DNA of 64,000 nucleotides from Rallus limicola (taxonomy: Eukaryota; Chordata; Aves; Gruiformes; Rallidae): the NCBI GenBank assembly GCA_022605955.1, contig JAKCOZ010000005.1:4560001-4624000 (forward strand), written 5' to 3'. Position 1 is the first letter of the stretch, and each line of letters starts with the position of its first letter. This document shows, in pieces, positions 21,521-34,410 of this stretch. The notes beneath the pieces were generated by a model. That model had not been told where the DNA came from. It did no database searches and saw only the letters and a list, made by a program, of their open reading frames with translations. The translations under genes and the position numbers were made by a program.

Positions 21521-24500
21521 CTGGTAGCACGAGTGGAGCTGCGTCACTTGTGTACGTGCAGCAACTCACTGCTGCTGCAGGAGGAAAAACCCACTCTCCT
21601 TTTGCAAGGAAAGCACACGCAACACCGAGCCAAAACCTTTTCCTGGGGTTTGGATTCCTTACTTCGCCAAAGAAAAGTAAAAAGAGTGAGGGCAGGTTAC
21701 AAACAACAAGGCTGTCAGCAGACAGGGTCATCACAGCTCGGTGGGCTTCCACTTCACGGCAAAGGCCGAGCAGCAGCAGCGATGCCCCATCGTGGGCACA
21801 CTGGTTTTGCTGATTTATTCAGGAGACTGAAGGCAGGGTCTGCACCCACAGCTGTGAGGGCCTGATGCTAACTGGAGAGTCATACAGTTACTGTGTTGGG
21901 TAACATTTTCCCTCAACGACTTACGAACTTTAATCCAATTTTGAAATGTAGGGGAGGCTAAGTTGGATTACATTAGCTTAACTGCTCATGTCATAAACTC
22001 TTGAGAAGTGGGACTGGAGGGGTTTTTTCCTCCAGAAACCTTTTGTTGGCCCACAAAATCTTTTTTTTTTTTTTTTCCTTAGCTAAGACACAAAAAGGGG
22101 GGGGTTTCAGCTTCCAAAAATAAATCAAAGACACCATGATGCCTGTGGGGTATTTGTTTCTCCATAGGAACTGGAACCTGGTGGTTTAGTTTAAGACAGA
22201 CAATGCTAACTCTCACATTTTCTACATTCCTCTTTTTCCTGATATATTGAGATCGACAGGTTTGAATTGTTGTTTTAATGAAAACCTACTACTCCTGAGA
22301 GGGTTTCCTGTTGTAGAAAGATGATATTTCAGAGCTACAAAATTCCAAACAATTTGACTTGCTATCACCTTCGTCAGGTCCCTTAACCTCCTTACGCCTC
22401 AGCTGTTCATTGGTGAAACTTGAGTGATATTTGCCCATTAAAAAAGCATACAGACTTCCGCTAAATACTCAGCTGTCCCTAAAAAAAGAGCTCTTAGACA
22501 TACTATGATAAGCTGAAATTGTGTCCACGAGGTGCAAATCAGAGATTGCTGTGTGAGGCCTTGGAAAGGGCCATGTATACCAGGGCAGCCCCTGCACATC
22601 CAGTTCCACCAGCCAGCCCTTCACAAGGGCAACTCCAGCTTCTCCACCTTTACTTACGAGGCTTAGAGAACACCTCTGAGCTCTTGGGTAACAACAGAAA
22701 TCAGAGCAACCTTTAGTTCTTCAATTAACTTGAGCTAAGTCACCCTGTTACTACCCCCAAAGTGTCAGGAAAATTCAACCAGTAGTTATAAAGTCATTTT
22801 GTCATCGCTAATTCAGGCTGCTGAATCAATCCCAGGTAGGTTTCCCCGCTTCTTGTGTGAGTGGAGCCCCAGAAACATCCTGGGGTAAATCTAAACATGA
22901 CTGACCTGGAAGTTGCATCTCTGGACAGTTTTCAGAGCCTAAGCTCTGCAACTCAGAACAAGTTTTTTTGCAGGTAGGTGCAAATCACTTGTTGAAGGCT
23001 CCAGTATTTTTGTTAAACTTGCAACTGCAACAGGACTCCCTGAATGTTTTTGGTGTTGGAAACTGATCTTCAGCTCCCAGTTTGCTAATTCTGCAATCCA
23101 AAATGTTTTCTTCACTGTTTTTTTTTTCTCATCTACCAAACACAATTAGGATTTTCCAACTGTTCTAGCCATTTAGAAGCTCTAATATGTAAAAACAATT
23201 TCTTGAGTTACAAAAGTTCCTCTGAATTGTAAAATGCATTACAAAGGGGAGGGAGCCAGTCCCTTGTACACTGCTTGGGCTGCTCCCCTGGCAGAAAATG
23301 ACCACTGGCAGCTTGCAAGGCATGGAAAAAGGCTTATCGTCCAGATCCTGGAAACACAGTCAAAGCTGCCTTAGCTGGGCAAATTGGCACTCATTTCTCA
23401 GAACTAGTCCCCAGAGGGACAGGTCTACTGACGTCAAGGCTGCTGTTGTTATTGCAGGGCTCACAGCCCTTGAAACATTTTATCTGCAAGCCCTAGTCCA
23501 GCCTCCTGCACAGAAAAGCTCTCCAAATGCTTCTGATAGGGACGGCTGGGACATGAGAATGTTGAGTGCTTTTGACGCCTCCCCACTCACCTGCTCCAAC
23601 TGTGCAGCAGCATGTTGTAGGGATCTCTGAAATACACACTTTGAGAAGCCAGCTGCTCTCCCGTTTGACTCAGAAATCCTCCTGGAACATTGCTGCTTCC
23701 TGTCTGAACGCCTCTTTTAAAGCCAGGTTTTCTTCCTGCTATGCCAAAGGAACCTGCAAAAAAGGAAAAGACAGCAGAGTTCAGGAAAGCACTTATCTGA
23801 TATGCAAAAGCTCACAGGTGCAACATGAAGGAATGTACACTGCTTGGGATTACATGCCCATTAGAAAATGGGAAAGCCACTAATGATTTTCAAAGCTAGA
23901 CTCCCATTTGTAATTTCTATCTGGCAATTATTTTTGGGAGACTTGAAGATTTCCTTCATCAGGGCATGTTTCACGATCATTTCTTCAAAAAGCGATGCAT
24001 TTCAGGTAGATGAAACCCTTCATAAGCTGCTTGCTGAGCACTCCTGCTGGGCAGGAGTAATTGGGATTTTTGGGGTCGGGAGGAAGCTGAGACATATCAA
24101 CTTGCTGGAAGAGCTGGAGCAGAGCCAGCAGCCATGCCGACCAGCCCTGCAGTGGTGCGTACTGGTGGGATGGCATATCACTGTCCCAGAGAGCTGCCGA
24201 TAAGCTGCTTTGCCTTCTGGTGCAGCAGCACAAGAGCTGCACGTGGGCTCATCTTCTGTTTCCCCATGTTCTACAATTCAGACATCCCCTGGGGTTCCAG
24301 AGTCGCAGGATGAAAAACTCATCCTTCCTTTTGGCCCAGATCCTGAACAGACATATGCACACGCTTAGCACTGAGCATGTGAGTAGCAACAGTGATCTCC
24401 ACAGAGCAATCCACATGATTGAACCTCTGCACATTTGGGAGTGAGGAAAGAAGGACGCTTGGTTCTTTGGTTGCCTGCTTTACATACCACTGATGGGGAT

Positions 24501-25089
24501 CCCACCCAAGAGAGAGCTGTGCAGCAGGATGGTGCTGAACTATAGAGCTATTTTTATTTCCATCACTTGTAGCCTTGCTGAGACCTGCTATGAATTATCT
24601 GTGATATTACACCCCAGACGAGTCGAAACAACAGGTCTTGCTGCAGACTGTCTGTGTTTAGCGGGATGATTTAGTTACTGCTTTCCCCCCACCCCGTATT
24701 CCCATTAGTGACACGTTGGCTGCAGAGAAAAGTTATTCATGCTCTAGAAATGTAATATTTACTCAAAACAATTTTTATTTGGCTTGGCTTCTTCCCAGTG
24801 CCATAAAGTGATAGCCAACCCCAAGTGCTTACATAGACAACATGTGCATCTGAGTCATATTTATGATCCCAGTTATAAAAAGCACACAATCTTGTTGTTT
24901 GGTGCAATAGGATGGGACTGAAGGCATCAGCACGTCTTGAGCATAGCCTGTCTCTGGAATCTGCAGAAATTTGCCATGCTCCAAATTTAGAACTTGTGGG
25001 TGGAAGCTCAGGCAGGAGCCAACTTTTTACACCATTACATCACAGGAATCGAGGGCTTTGTGCCAAAGGATCCAAGGAAATTAATAAAG
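21521..25089. other. intergenic, no gene recognised
   Basis: Contains T-rich (about 22060-22078) and G-rich (22097-22106) homopolymers. Open frames up to 111 codons overlap in several frames and are not supported as genes. Confidence 0.6.
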
Positions 25090-25440
25090 AGCAGAGGCTG
25101 TCCAGCTGTTTAAATTTAAAGTCACGGCAGAGAGGTAATTATTAATAAAAGTGGCTTTATTCAGAGCATAGTAATCGCATTGCTTAAATTGAACATATCC
25201 CTTCTTTACTGCAGCTTACTATTCTGTTGGAACTTGTAAAGATAATAGTAAGGAATTAACATCTGTAAGAGATAGGCCGGTGAAGCCGAGATCGTTCTCG
25301 ATAGAGGACACGCTTCAGCAATAACTTTCCAGCTAAGTAATGCTCAGCGAGCGCACGCGTTTGCCACTGGCATTGCTGCTCCCCTGGCTGGAGGAGGTGG
25401 CTGGAACGTGGCGTGCATTTTTCCAGCTTAAACACACAAG
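25090..25440. promoter_or_regulatory. possible conserved regulatory element
   Basis: TTTAAATTTAAA and TAATTATTAATAAA-type homeodomain-like words are followed by a stretch that keeps several CpGs (25270-25370) in an otherwise CpG-poor area, with no simple repeats. Conservation itself cannot be seen here; this is inference from texture only. Confidence 0.25.
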
Positions 25441-28239
25441 GTCTCAAATGGACAACGATCAAAGCTGTATCCAGCTAATTTGAAGAGTAATTCAATTTGT
25501 TTGACCTCCCTGTGCTGGGGCAGCCAGTGTAAGCTCAAATGTCACAGCCTCCCAGGAGCCAAGGGTAAAGCATCAGGGCTTGTTACCAAGAGGCACAGGG
25601 TGACCCAACTGACCTTCCATCCAGTTTGGGAGGCAGTGTGCATGCCCACAGCCCCAGCGGTGAATGGCCCTATGTGCTGATGCTGGGAAGGGGACTATTG
25701 CCTGTGCGTATTAGAGCTGTGTCCTGACAGACCATGGAGTCCAGGTCTGCTAGATGCTTCTTCCTGCACCTCGAAAACCCAGTGCACATGATGGGAACTT
25801 CCCTAGCTCCAACACACAGAAAGGGGTTGTAGGGTCTAGGTGCTGAGACTCTGCATGTCAAAGCTGAACAGAGGCTTGCAACAAAACATATACCCAGGAG
25901 AATACAGTGGTGTCTTTGGAAAAGGGGGTCTCCTGATGCTTAAGCCACAGAAATGTTGGTTTGCATCTTCAGAGGTTTACAGCTTATGCTTTCCTCAAGG
26001 GTATATAAAAACTATGAATAATCAAAAATTTAGCTCTGGGTTCTCTAGGAAGTTCCCTACTACCATTTTACAGATAAACAAACTGAGGTGGGAAGCAACT
26101 AAAAGCTTATTTACTGGAATGATATTATCAGCAACCCAAATATTAGAGTTCCCAAAGAGATAACCCTGCACCCAGCACCCACAGATAACACGTCATGCTT
26201 GCACATGCATCGCTTGCAGTAGCTCATTCCAGACAGCTTTATGCATTCATGCCTCACTGGGAGCCAGCGCAGCAAAGACCAGGACTGCAGCACCCAGCAT
26301 TCTCAGATTTGATCTAAGCACACCCCCACACACATAGCATCCCTTTTTTCAGGGACAGCAGATTAAAAAAAGCCCAACAATTAAACCCCCAAAACCCACA
26401 AACTGCAACTACCTGTCCACAGGGTGACAATTTCCACAGTGGGGAGATGGCAGTTACTGGGAGGGAAAAGTAAGGGGTAGATAGCAGAAATAAAATCATT
26501 CTCTATTTCTTAAACATGGTGTTTCCACCTGCAACACAGGCATGCATGCTCAGGGGGTGTACAAGATTTCAGGCTGCTCAGGATTCAAGCAGCTCCATTT
26601 CTAGATAAACTTCTTGTATTTCATTTTTTGTGAATACCCATGAATGCCTAAAGATTAAAACCCCTCAGGTTTCTTATACATCCCATTTATAGTTAAGGGA
26701 CACATGGCTCACAGAGGTAAGCCGAGGTGCTGCTGTGGGTGAGGACAGCCTTCATCTGCTTCATCACTGTCTGCTGGGTGGGAACCTGAAGCTGGACTGG
26801 TTATTGGTGCTGGCTTGTCCACATGGCTGGATGCCACAAGCATCTGATGTGGCTCTGAAGCATTTCTCCCCTTCAACGAAGAATGGCATCAGGAGACTCT
26901 GAGGAGGAACAGTACAGGGTTTTCCTTGATTGCCAAAAATACTTACAATATGGGACTTAGTAGAAATGCATAGTAGTAATTGGATACCTTGAAGAAGAAT
27001 TTATTTTTAAAAAATTATTTTCAGGGACAGAAAGCAGCCTAAAAGCTATCACCAGATACTGGCCATAGTAAAAAGACAGTCAGCTCATTTCTTACCCGAG
27101 TGCCTCAAGGTAGGTTCAGTTAGAGGAGTGAAGTGGCCATTTTACCCACAGACTCTTGCTGTTACTCCACAGCTTTTCAGTGTGTGCCCAACCTACACTA
27201 GAGAGAGCCTGCAGTTGCATGCCACCCCCACTCTGACCCGCGGATAAAAGATGGAAGAAAAAAGTCAGTAAAATGAGCAGTCTTAAAGATACAGTCATGC
27301 ACCCCAGAAGCTGGGAATGCCTACCTCTCAAAGCCAGAGAGTGGATATAATGGTCCTCAGCCCTTCCTTTCAGATATTGCAGGACAGAAAACTCACTTCC
27401 TGGAGCACTGCACTAGGCAAATAATTGTAACAAGCAAGTGATTCTATGAAAATAGATGAAACACTTCCACCAAACAAGTGTCTAACCCGTGGCTAATCTC
27501 CAACTCTCTTCCTGCTGAAGTCAGCAGCAATCCCTCCCACCCCTTCTACAGTCATTAGAAAGGCAGCAAGCATTTAAAAAGTTGTAAGAATGGGCAAGGC
27601 CTCCAACTGGGCAAGACTCAGATTTCCAAAATGCTATTTATGCTGCATAAAAACTTCCTTCCCAGAAGTCCCTTTGTCTCTACCAGCCAATCCCTTGTTT
27701 CACTACTAGTTCTAGACGCAGCCAACCATCACCCTATCTAAGTCTTTCCCTTGGCCATCACCTCCCAACACTGGTAACAGTAAGTACATTTCATTAGTCA
27801 ATTTACCTTCTGCAATCTCAAAGGCAAGCTATTGACCTATTTTATATTCTGGCACGTAGCTTGTAAAACCAGCTCAAACTAGTAGCACAGCACTTAATAC
27901 TAATATATAAAATATGGAAAAGGATTTTATGAGAAAAAGTAGGTTTGTGGCTTCTTGTTTTGACTTTTTTCCATGAGATTCTTAAAAGTCTCAAACCCTG
28001 GAATTAAGGAACCTTAGTGGTGCCTTATTTCCCAGCAGTTTCTTTAAAAGATGAGTAGCTCAGAAAGCATGGAAAGTATTAGAATAATTGCTTTGATGTC
28101 TTAAATAGAAATTTGGGATGGATTTGAAAGAAATGAGGGAAGTGCTGTTATTTCCTTTTGGAAAGACAGTCTGACATGACTGGTGCTGTTATACAACTGC
28201 GAGCAAATGGCAGTGCACACACACTAACCCAGCAGCGGG
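25441..28239. other. intergenic, no gene recognised
   Basis: Ordinary non-coding sequence. No repeat family or gene recognised. Confidence 0.6.
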
Positions 28240-28560
28240 CTGAGGAACTCATCCTCCTAATCAAGTTTATAGTTGGATGCTAATGGACTCAGCAAACAAA
28301 CACTCATGTTTATTATAACAGAATGAACAGAATGTACCACAGAGAATATGACTCACTTTTCCATAGGACGCCTGTCTATTCTCTGGGTTTGAATAATGAA
28401 ATATTGCACCTCTCACTTACAGTTTGTTTTATAAAGTTTTAATGAGTTCATCCCAATGAGCTGTAGCCCTGCCACATAAAAACTGATTCATTTGCCTTGT
28501 GAAAATAAGCGTGCCTTCTGACAGGACACTCTGCGCTGGGCTCTACTAAATCAGCCAGAG
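28240..28560. promoter_or_regulatory. possible conserved regulatory element
   Basis: A repeat-free AT-rich block with CTAATGG, TTTATTATAA, ATGAAATATTG and TTTTATAAAGTTTTAATGAG words. It has the look of deeply conserved vertebrate non-coding elements, but conservation was not tested. Confidence 0.25.
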
Positions 28561-31500
28561 AGGCTAGACTTGCTCACAGGTGGTTTTAGTCTTGAGTGCT
28601 TTTTGAAAATGAAAATATGCAGTCAGCTTCAGCAGCATGTTGGTTGTTTTCCCTTGGGTGACAGGCTGTCCTGCTGCATCCAAAGTACCCCTCCTCCTCT
28701 GTACAGAATTTGGCTTTTAAACTGGGGCTTTAAAACCATTATTTTCTGTAACAAAAGCGTTTGTTTTAAAGCTGAGTTTCAGAAAAGGGCATTTAAGAAA
28801 TGATTACATTTTTCTTTCAAAACATGAAAAAAAAAAAAAAAGCAGCTGCCTGTTAACTCACAGGAAATTCTGATTAAAATAGGTGTCCTTATAAGACCCT
28901 CCTGTGAGAAATTCAAATGAAGGGCAAGGGAGAGAAAGAAATTTTTAAGTAAACAAGCGAGAAGAGCCAGGGAAAACAAGAGCAATGAGCAGAGTCTCAG
29001 GTGGCTGACTTGGCAGAGTGGGGCGTGAAGGAAGGAAGAGGCTCTGGGACAAGGAACCGCTGGAGTTTACAGTAGTCAAGGAGTCTCCAGAGTTTGTGAC
29101 TTTAACCAGAAGTTGCTTAACAATACTGTATGCGTCTTTTCTTTCACGCCCAGCAGCAGTCATGCGGGTAAATTGGCCTTGGAGTCAAGAGGACGGATGC
29201 AGGTGGTGGTGTGGATGGTGCTGTTTGAGGACTGGCAGAGGGGGTGTTTCACTGCCCCTTGAAATTACAAGAGTCATGATGAGAAAAGACAGCTCCTGAC
29301 TCAGGTCTCCATCCCTGGACAAGAGAGGGCTGGTGAGTAACAAGTTAGGGACTGAGGGACTTCCTTCTGGTGTAGACAGGTCCAGTTGCAGCTATGAAGG
29401 TTTATTTTTTTAACCCTGAAGTCAGCAGAGGCCTTCAAGTGCCAGAAGAGAATGTCAAGAGGGGAGAAATAGTTTGTTTGTCACTTCCCAGTGATGGATG
29501 CAGGACAGCAAAGGATCCATTGGCAAAGATGTGGATGTACACTGCACTTTGGAGATCGACTTGCTGCTGTGGCTTTCTACCAAGCATCAACAGTTACGGC
29601 AAAAGACACGCTTGATTCATGTTTGTGGTGGAGATTAACCTTGGCTAAGACTCTGCAAGTTAGAAAACCATTTCAGGTTAAGCAATTAAATATTCCACAC
29701 TTTAAAGACTGCTCAGGTTGTATCTCATCCGTATGGGAATTTTTAGGATGGATCTGCAAATGCATTGTTTGAAAGTTATTTCAGTACCCTTTTTCACCCT
29801 GAAACACTAGTTAGAATACTGGAGAAACTAACTGAATGACAGAAAAGCAAACCTTAAAATAGTTACTGTTAAAAGCAAGAAAGCAGGGGTGTGCTGTCCT
29901 GGGCTTTTTCTGTGCTCGGTAGCAACGCGTCATCATAAAGAATGTAAGTTTAATGGCTGAACAATGCCATGCATGGTGTCACCTTCCCAAGGGCTAACAG
30001 CTTCTCCAAACTGCTGAATTTCCACTGCTGAAGCAGTTCATTAAAAGAAATCCTTATGCAGCTGGGATTTATAAAACTCTGCAAGAGCCTGCGATGCCAA
30101 GGACCTTCACTTGGAGGCACACCTACGTTTCCAGTGATTTGGAAGGTGGTCTTTTCCAAAAATCTTTCTATAGACACTAAAGCAAGGATGAAACTGGACA
30201 CAGTCCATTCACCACAAGTGATTCTTAAAGGGATCCTCTCCTTAAAAACTCTTAATTCTTCACATGTTTCTGGTTAAAAAAAACACAAAAACAAAAACAC
30301 AAAAGAACCAACCCTTGTGCCTGTGTCAGTATCTTAGCAGTATAAATTTAAACATTCCATTGTAAGCTAAGATTATCTTGCCTCTTGCCTACTGAGACAT
30401 GTGGGTTTGGCTTTATAAGACTCCATAACTGGCCTGCTTGAACCCTGTCCAGCAAGTTTTCATCTAAATTGATTAGGACTTGGAACGTATTTTCTTGGAC
30501 AAATTGTGTTCTAATGAATAGAACACTCCCTCACAGCTGTCCTGCCAGAAAGCCAAGATTTTTTTCTGTCTAGAAATCATCCCAAAGTGACCCTTAGATA
30601 AAGTTCAGAATCCATTTTCATTTTTTAATTAAGAAAAGGTTTGCTTAATTCCATTCCATACATTTCAATGCTAGGCAGCTGACACATGATTCCCCCTAAA
30701 CATTTTATTTTAAAGAATTTGGTTGTGATGTCAGATCTGTCACAGACAATACATCTCTAAACACACTGTTTACGTTAAAAGCAAAGCATAAAGACAGCTT
30801 CAGCAGGAGGAGAAGTCTCTCTCATCCCAATACCTGTAGATGGCACATTGAGCAAACTCAAAGCAGCTCTATTCTCAACACATTTAAGCAGTTACAAAGA
30901 CAAATGGGACACTGCTCTAAAGCCTCACCCAGGCACCAGGTACTTCTGCGATTTCCCCAAGGACATGGCTCCCCAACAGACCCCCTCCTCCCACCTAATA
31001 GATAGCTGCAGGAGTTCACCTTCAAGTCCACGTGTGCACTGGAAGGGAAATCCCGTCATTAATGCCAGCCAAATGAAGAGGACATTTCCCCTCAATAAGG
31101 GGCACCAGCCACCCTGAGGTAAGGGTTTGCCCAGTGAAGGATGAACACACCTTTTTAGTTTTGCTCCATAGCTGTTCTCTCTCCCGAATGTCCCCGCTTG
31201 AAAGCTCGATAAATGTTTCTCTTATGACTAGCCCATCTGGAATTTTTATTCTGTGACCATTCTCATGGTACATAAGGAGGATTTCATTCAATCCAGAATA
31301 CCCAGTGGAACATCCATGATTACATCATTTTTGCTTGTATTTCTAGGAACCAGGAGTACAATTTCAGACAAGATCAGATCCTTTCTAGTCTTGCAAAAGA
31401 TGGTTCTGACCCATGCACCTATGTGGCAATAACACATGTTCAGCATGGTTTCGGGATTTTCCTGACACATGGCACTCGGAAATTATAGATGTTTATTTAC

Positions 31501-32049
31501 AGGAATTCAAAGGAGCAGGTCTTTCAAGGAATATGACTTCTCAACTCTTCAATCATCAGCTATATCTTGAAAATCAAGGAAAAGACTGGAAATCGACTCC
31601 TTCAGCTGATAACTATGCTTATGGAAGACGTAAGTAAATCACAACAAATTGCTCTGCTACGGAAGTAGTTAGCGTTACGGTGGTGCTTGTGGAAAACTTC
31701 ATAAGACAACAATAAAAACAGGAAGTTTCCTCCACTCTCAACTGTCTCCTCATGCTCATACTTGCAAGACACACTTAGCTGCAGAACTGTACCTGAAATC
31801 CCACAGAGAAGATGGTAACTGCTGCAGTTTTTCTCCAATGACTTTACTGAAAGCTGGTCCAGTCAAATCAGTATGATTAGTCATCCTGCATGACTAGATA
31901 AGAAAGGTCTTACTTAAGCTTATGCTTCTTTGGCAGACAGATTTAGATGGGAAAATATTTTACACCTCCACTTGAGGTGGTGTCATTTTTGCTTGTGGAC
32001 TAAGAAAGTTAGTTACATTTGCAGCTATTGCTCTGAGTTCACGGTGTAG

Positions 32050-32092
32050 GGGTTTTGGGGTTTTTTTTTTGTTGTGGTTTTTTTTTTTCTTC
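32050..32092 (+). repeat. G/T low-complexity tract
   Basis: GGGGTTTTGGGG followed by T-runs broken by GTTGTGG. Similar tracts occur at 4926-4960, 41600-41638 and 51033-51093, and in reverse orientation at 12824-12846. Confidence 0.8.
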
Positions 32093-33857
32093 CTGTGTGC
32101 TTTTAAACCAGCCCATTGGAACCTAAACATATTGACAGGGAATGAACAAGAATAAGATTTGCTAAGACTTTATTGCACTGTATTCTGCTGCCTGCTATTG
32201 TCTGGAAATGTGGTTATAATGGGCAGATTGTACAACATTAAACCCTCCTGAAAGCATACACAGAAGCTGATACAATCATGCTCGGAGCAGTTATCTTTAA
32301 ACACAAGCACAGATTCAGCGCCCAGTGGAGAGAGGCAAACGAAGCTATGGGCCCAAGGCAAAACAATGATCAACTGCCAAGAAACATCCTCGTTAGTCTT
32401 TGTTATAGTTTGTGTTTTTAAAGTCATTGTGCAGTTTAATTAAGTTGGTAACATGCAGATGAGAAAGTGGAAAAAAATGCGAAGACATAGGGAGATGAAA
32501 TGCTGAAGCACTGAAAGATGTCACCTCCTCTGCGAAATGCTTACATTGTGAAATAAAAAGAGAAGGAGGAACAAGTCATTTCAGGATATGTCTGGAATAA
32601 GAGATAAGACCAGAAGATTACAATCTTCAAGTAGTCTTCCACAAAACCTCTATTTGCATTCTACATCATGTGGTCTGATTCAGAACATAAATCAAATGGG
32701 GAACAGACAAGAGCTGCAGTCTAGGAAATAGGATTCCAGGACATGGTGCCACTTTCAAGACCCTGAGAACTTGATACATACATTCCCTGAAGACACTAAT
32801 GACACTTAGAAGAGCTGAAGGTGTGATCAAGCCTAACCCATCACAGCATGATTAACTCAGAGATCAAGTATGTAACTGGTTAAGAAAGCAGAAGAAAGAG
32901 CGAGAAGAATGTAAGTGAATCCCTGTGACCATCCCGGTGGTTCCTGTGAGCTACCAAGCTGCTCACAGGCTTTAAGTATTTTTCCATTGTATTCCAGCTT
33001 GTTATACACACTCAGCTGCTCTCCCTGTTTATCTGCTTTTCGGTGCTGGATGTGTGAGTGGTTTTGTGAAATTACATAAAGCTTTTAAGCAGACACAGCC
33101 AAAAATGTTTAGATTAGAGACAGGCAAACTATTTCTTGAGTTGAAGAGGAGACTTCAGGCCAGATCCCAGCTATCACGTCCAGGTTAAGTTCCCCTTGCA
33201 CCATTTCCAGAAAAAGAGAGGACTTCAAGCTGTCCTTGGGAGCAGCATGGAATTTCCTTTTCCTGGGGGGACCCACGGGTGGCATCAGGCCAGATGAAAC
33301 CAGATGCCTGCTGTCCACTCCCTGCTGACAGAGCGGGTGCTCCCCAGTCATCCAGCAACAGGAAGGGACAGCCAGCAGTCAGAGTTGTTGTCTCCTGGGG
33401 AGGAGCCCAGCAGGCCAAAATTGCAAAAATCACCCTCACCTCAGGTAACAGCTCTTTTGGTGGGTATTGAATTGCAGGTATCAAAATCAGAGAAAGGACA
33501 TGAGTTACTTACCGTGGGGCCTGCCAGGATTTTTGCCCCTCATCTGTGAAGAAAGCAGAGGACTTTGTCCCAGCTTGTGCTCTTTTGCACGTGTGGCTGC
33601 CCTTGCCTGGCTGCGTGACTCAAAGGCTGGCATGCAAGCAGTCCACCTCGTGCATGGGCAGACAGGTAGGAGACTCTCACAGCAAGACTAGACGTTACAT
33701 TACCCTTAACTCTTACATACCCAGTAATTAATCAGCACCCGTTTCACATCAGTCACATGGATTGCCAACATCCCTGAGTGGCCCTGGCTCAGCAATCTGC
33801 TTGCATGCTGAATTTCCACTGGCTTAAGTGACAGTTTTGCCTAGGGACTCAGTCTCC

Positions 33858-33901
33858 ACAAAAGGAAAAACAAAAAAAAAAGGGAAAAAAAAGGAAAAAA
33901 G
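33858..33901 (+). repeat. A-rich low-complexity tract
   Basis: Runs of A separated by C, GGG and GG. Could be the remnant poly(A) of a retroposed sequence, but no target duplication was identified. Confidence 0.7.
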
Positions 33902-34239
33902 CACTGAACACCAAAGAGAAGCTCTTGCTAGTTAGTGTTTTGCAAGACCCATCCTTGTTGAAGGGCTGCAGGTTTGTACTCTCTGCTGTTAAATGGAGGG
34001 ACAGAAGGGTTACAGGAAAGGCACACTTGAACTCTCTGTAGCCACTATACAGCATTGTAGGGAATGAGTCAAAATGTCAACGCTAAGGAAGCAAAGCAAA
34101 GAACTAAAGAGACATTGGAATAGAGTAGAAAGATCAGAATAATGGACAAATTAATGAACTAGCAGTACTGGAAACGGGAACAATCTGTCAGAACTCCATC
34201 GCTTATAAGGGACAAAGGAAAAAAAAAATAATTTCTTAT

Positions 34240-34410
34240 GCATTTGATGGAAACAGAATTACGCAAGACCGATGTTCTTCACACTGATTTAATTAAGACT
34301 CTGTCAGCACTGTCAAGCTTAATTGGCTTGGTATTTAACATTTATAGAAGTCAGTTATAAAAACGTGCTTTGCACTAAAAATCAGCATTCTATAAATGGT
34401 CCCAAGTCCT
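34240..34410. promoter_or_regulatory. possible conserved regulatory element
   Basis: Contains TGATTTAATTAAGAC, a TAATTGG word, and CTATAAATGG; AT-rich and free of simple repeats. Inference only. Confidence 0.2.

Larger units (their letters stand above)
28561..34239. other. intergenic, no gene recognised
   Basis: Holds an A-run at about 28826-28841, a G/T-rich tract at 32050-32092 and an A-rich low-complexity tract at 33858-33901. Minus-strand frames around 31022-31470 look superficially protein-like but have no supported splice structure. Confidence 0.55.
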
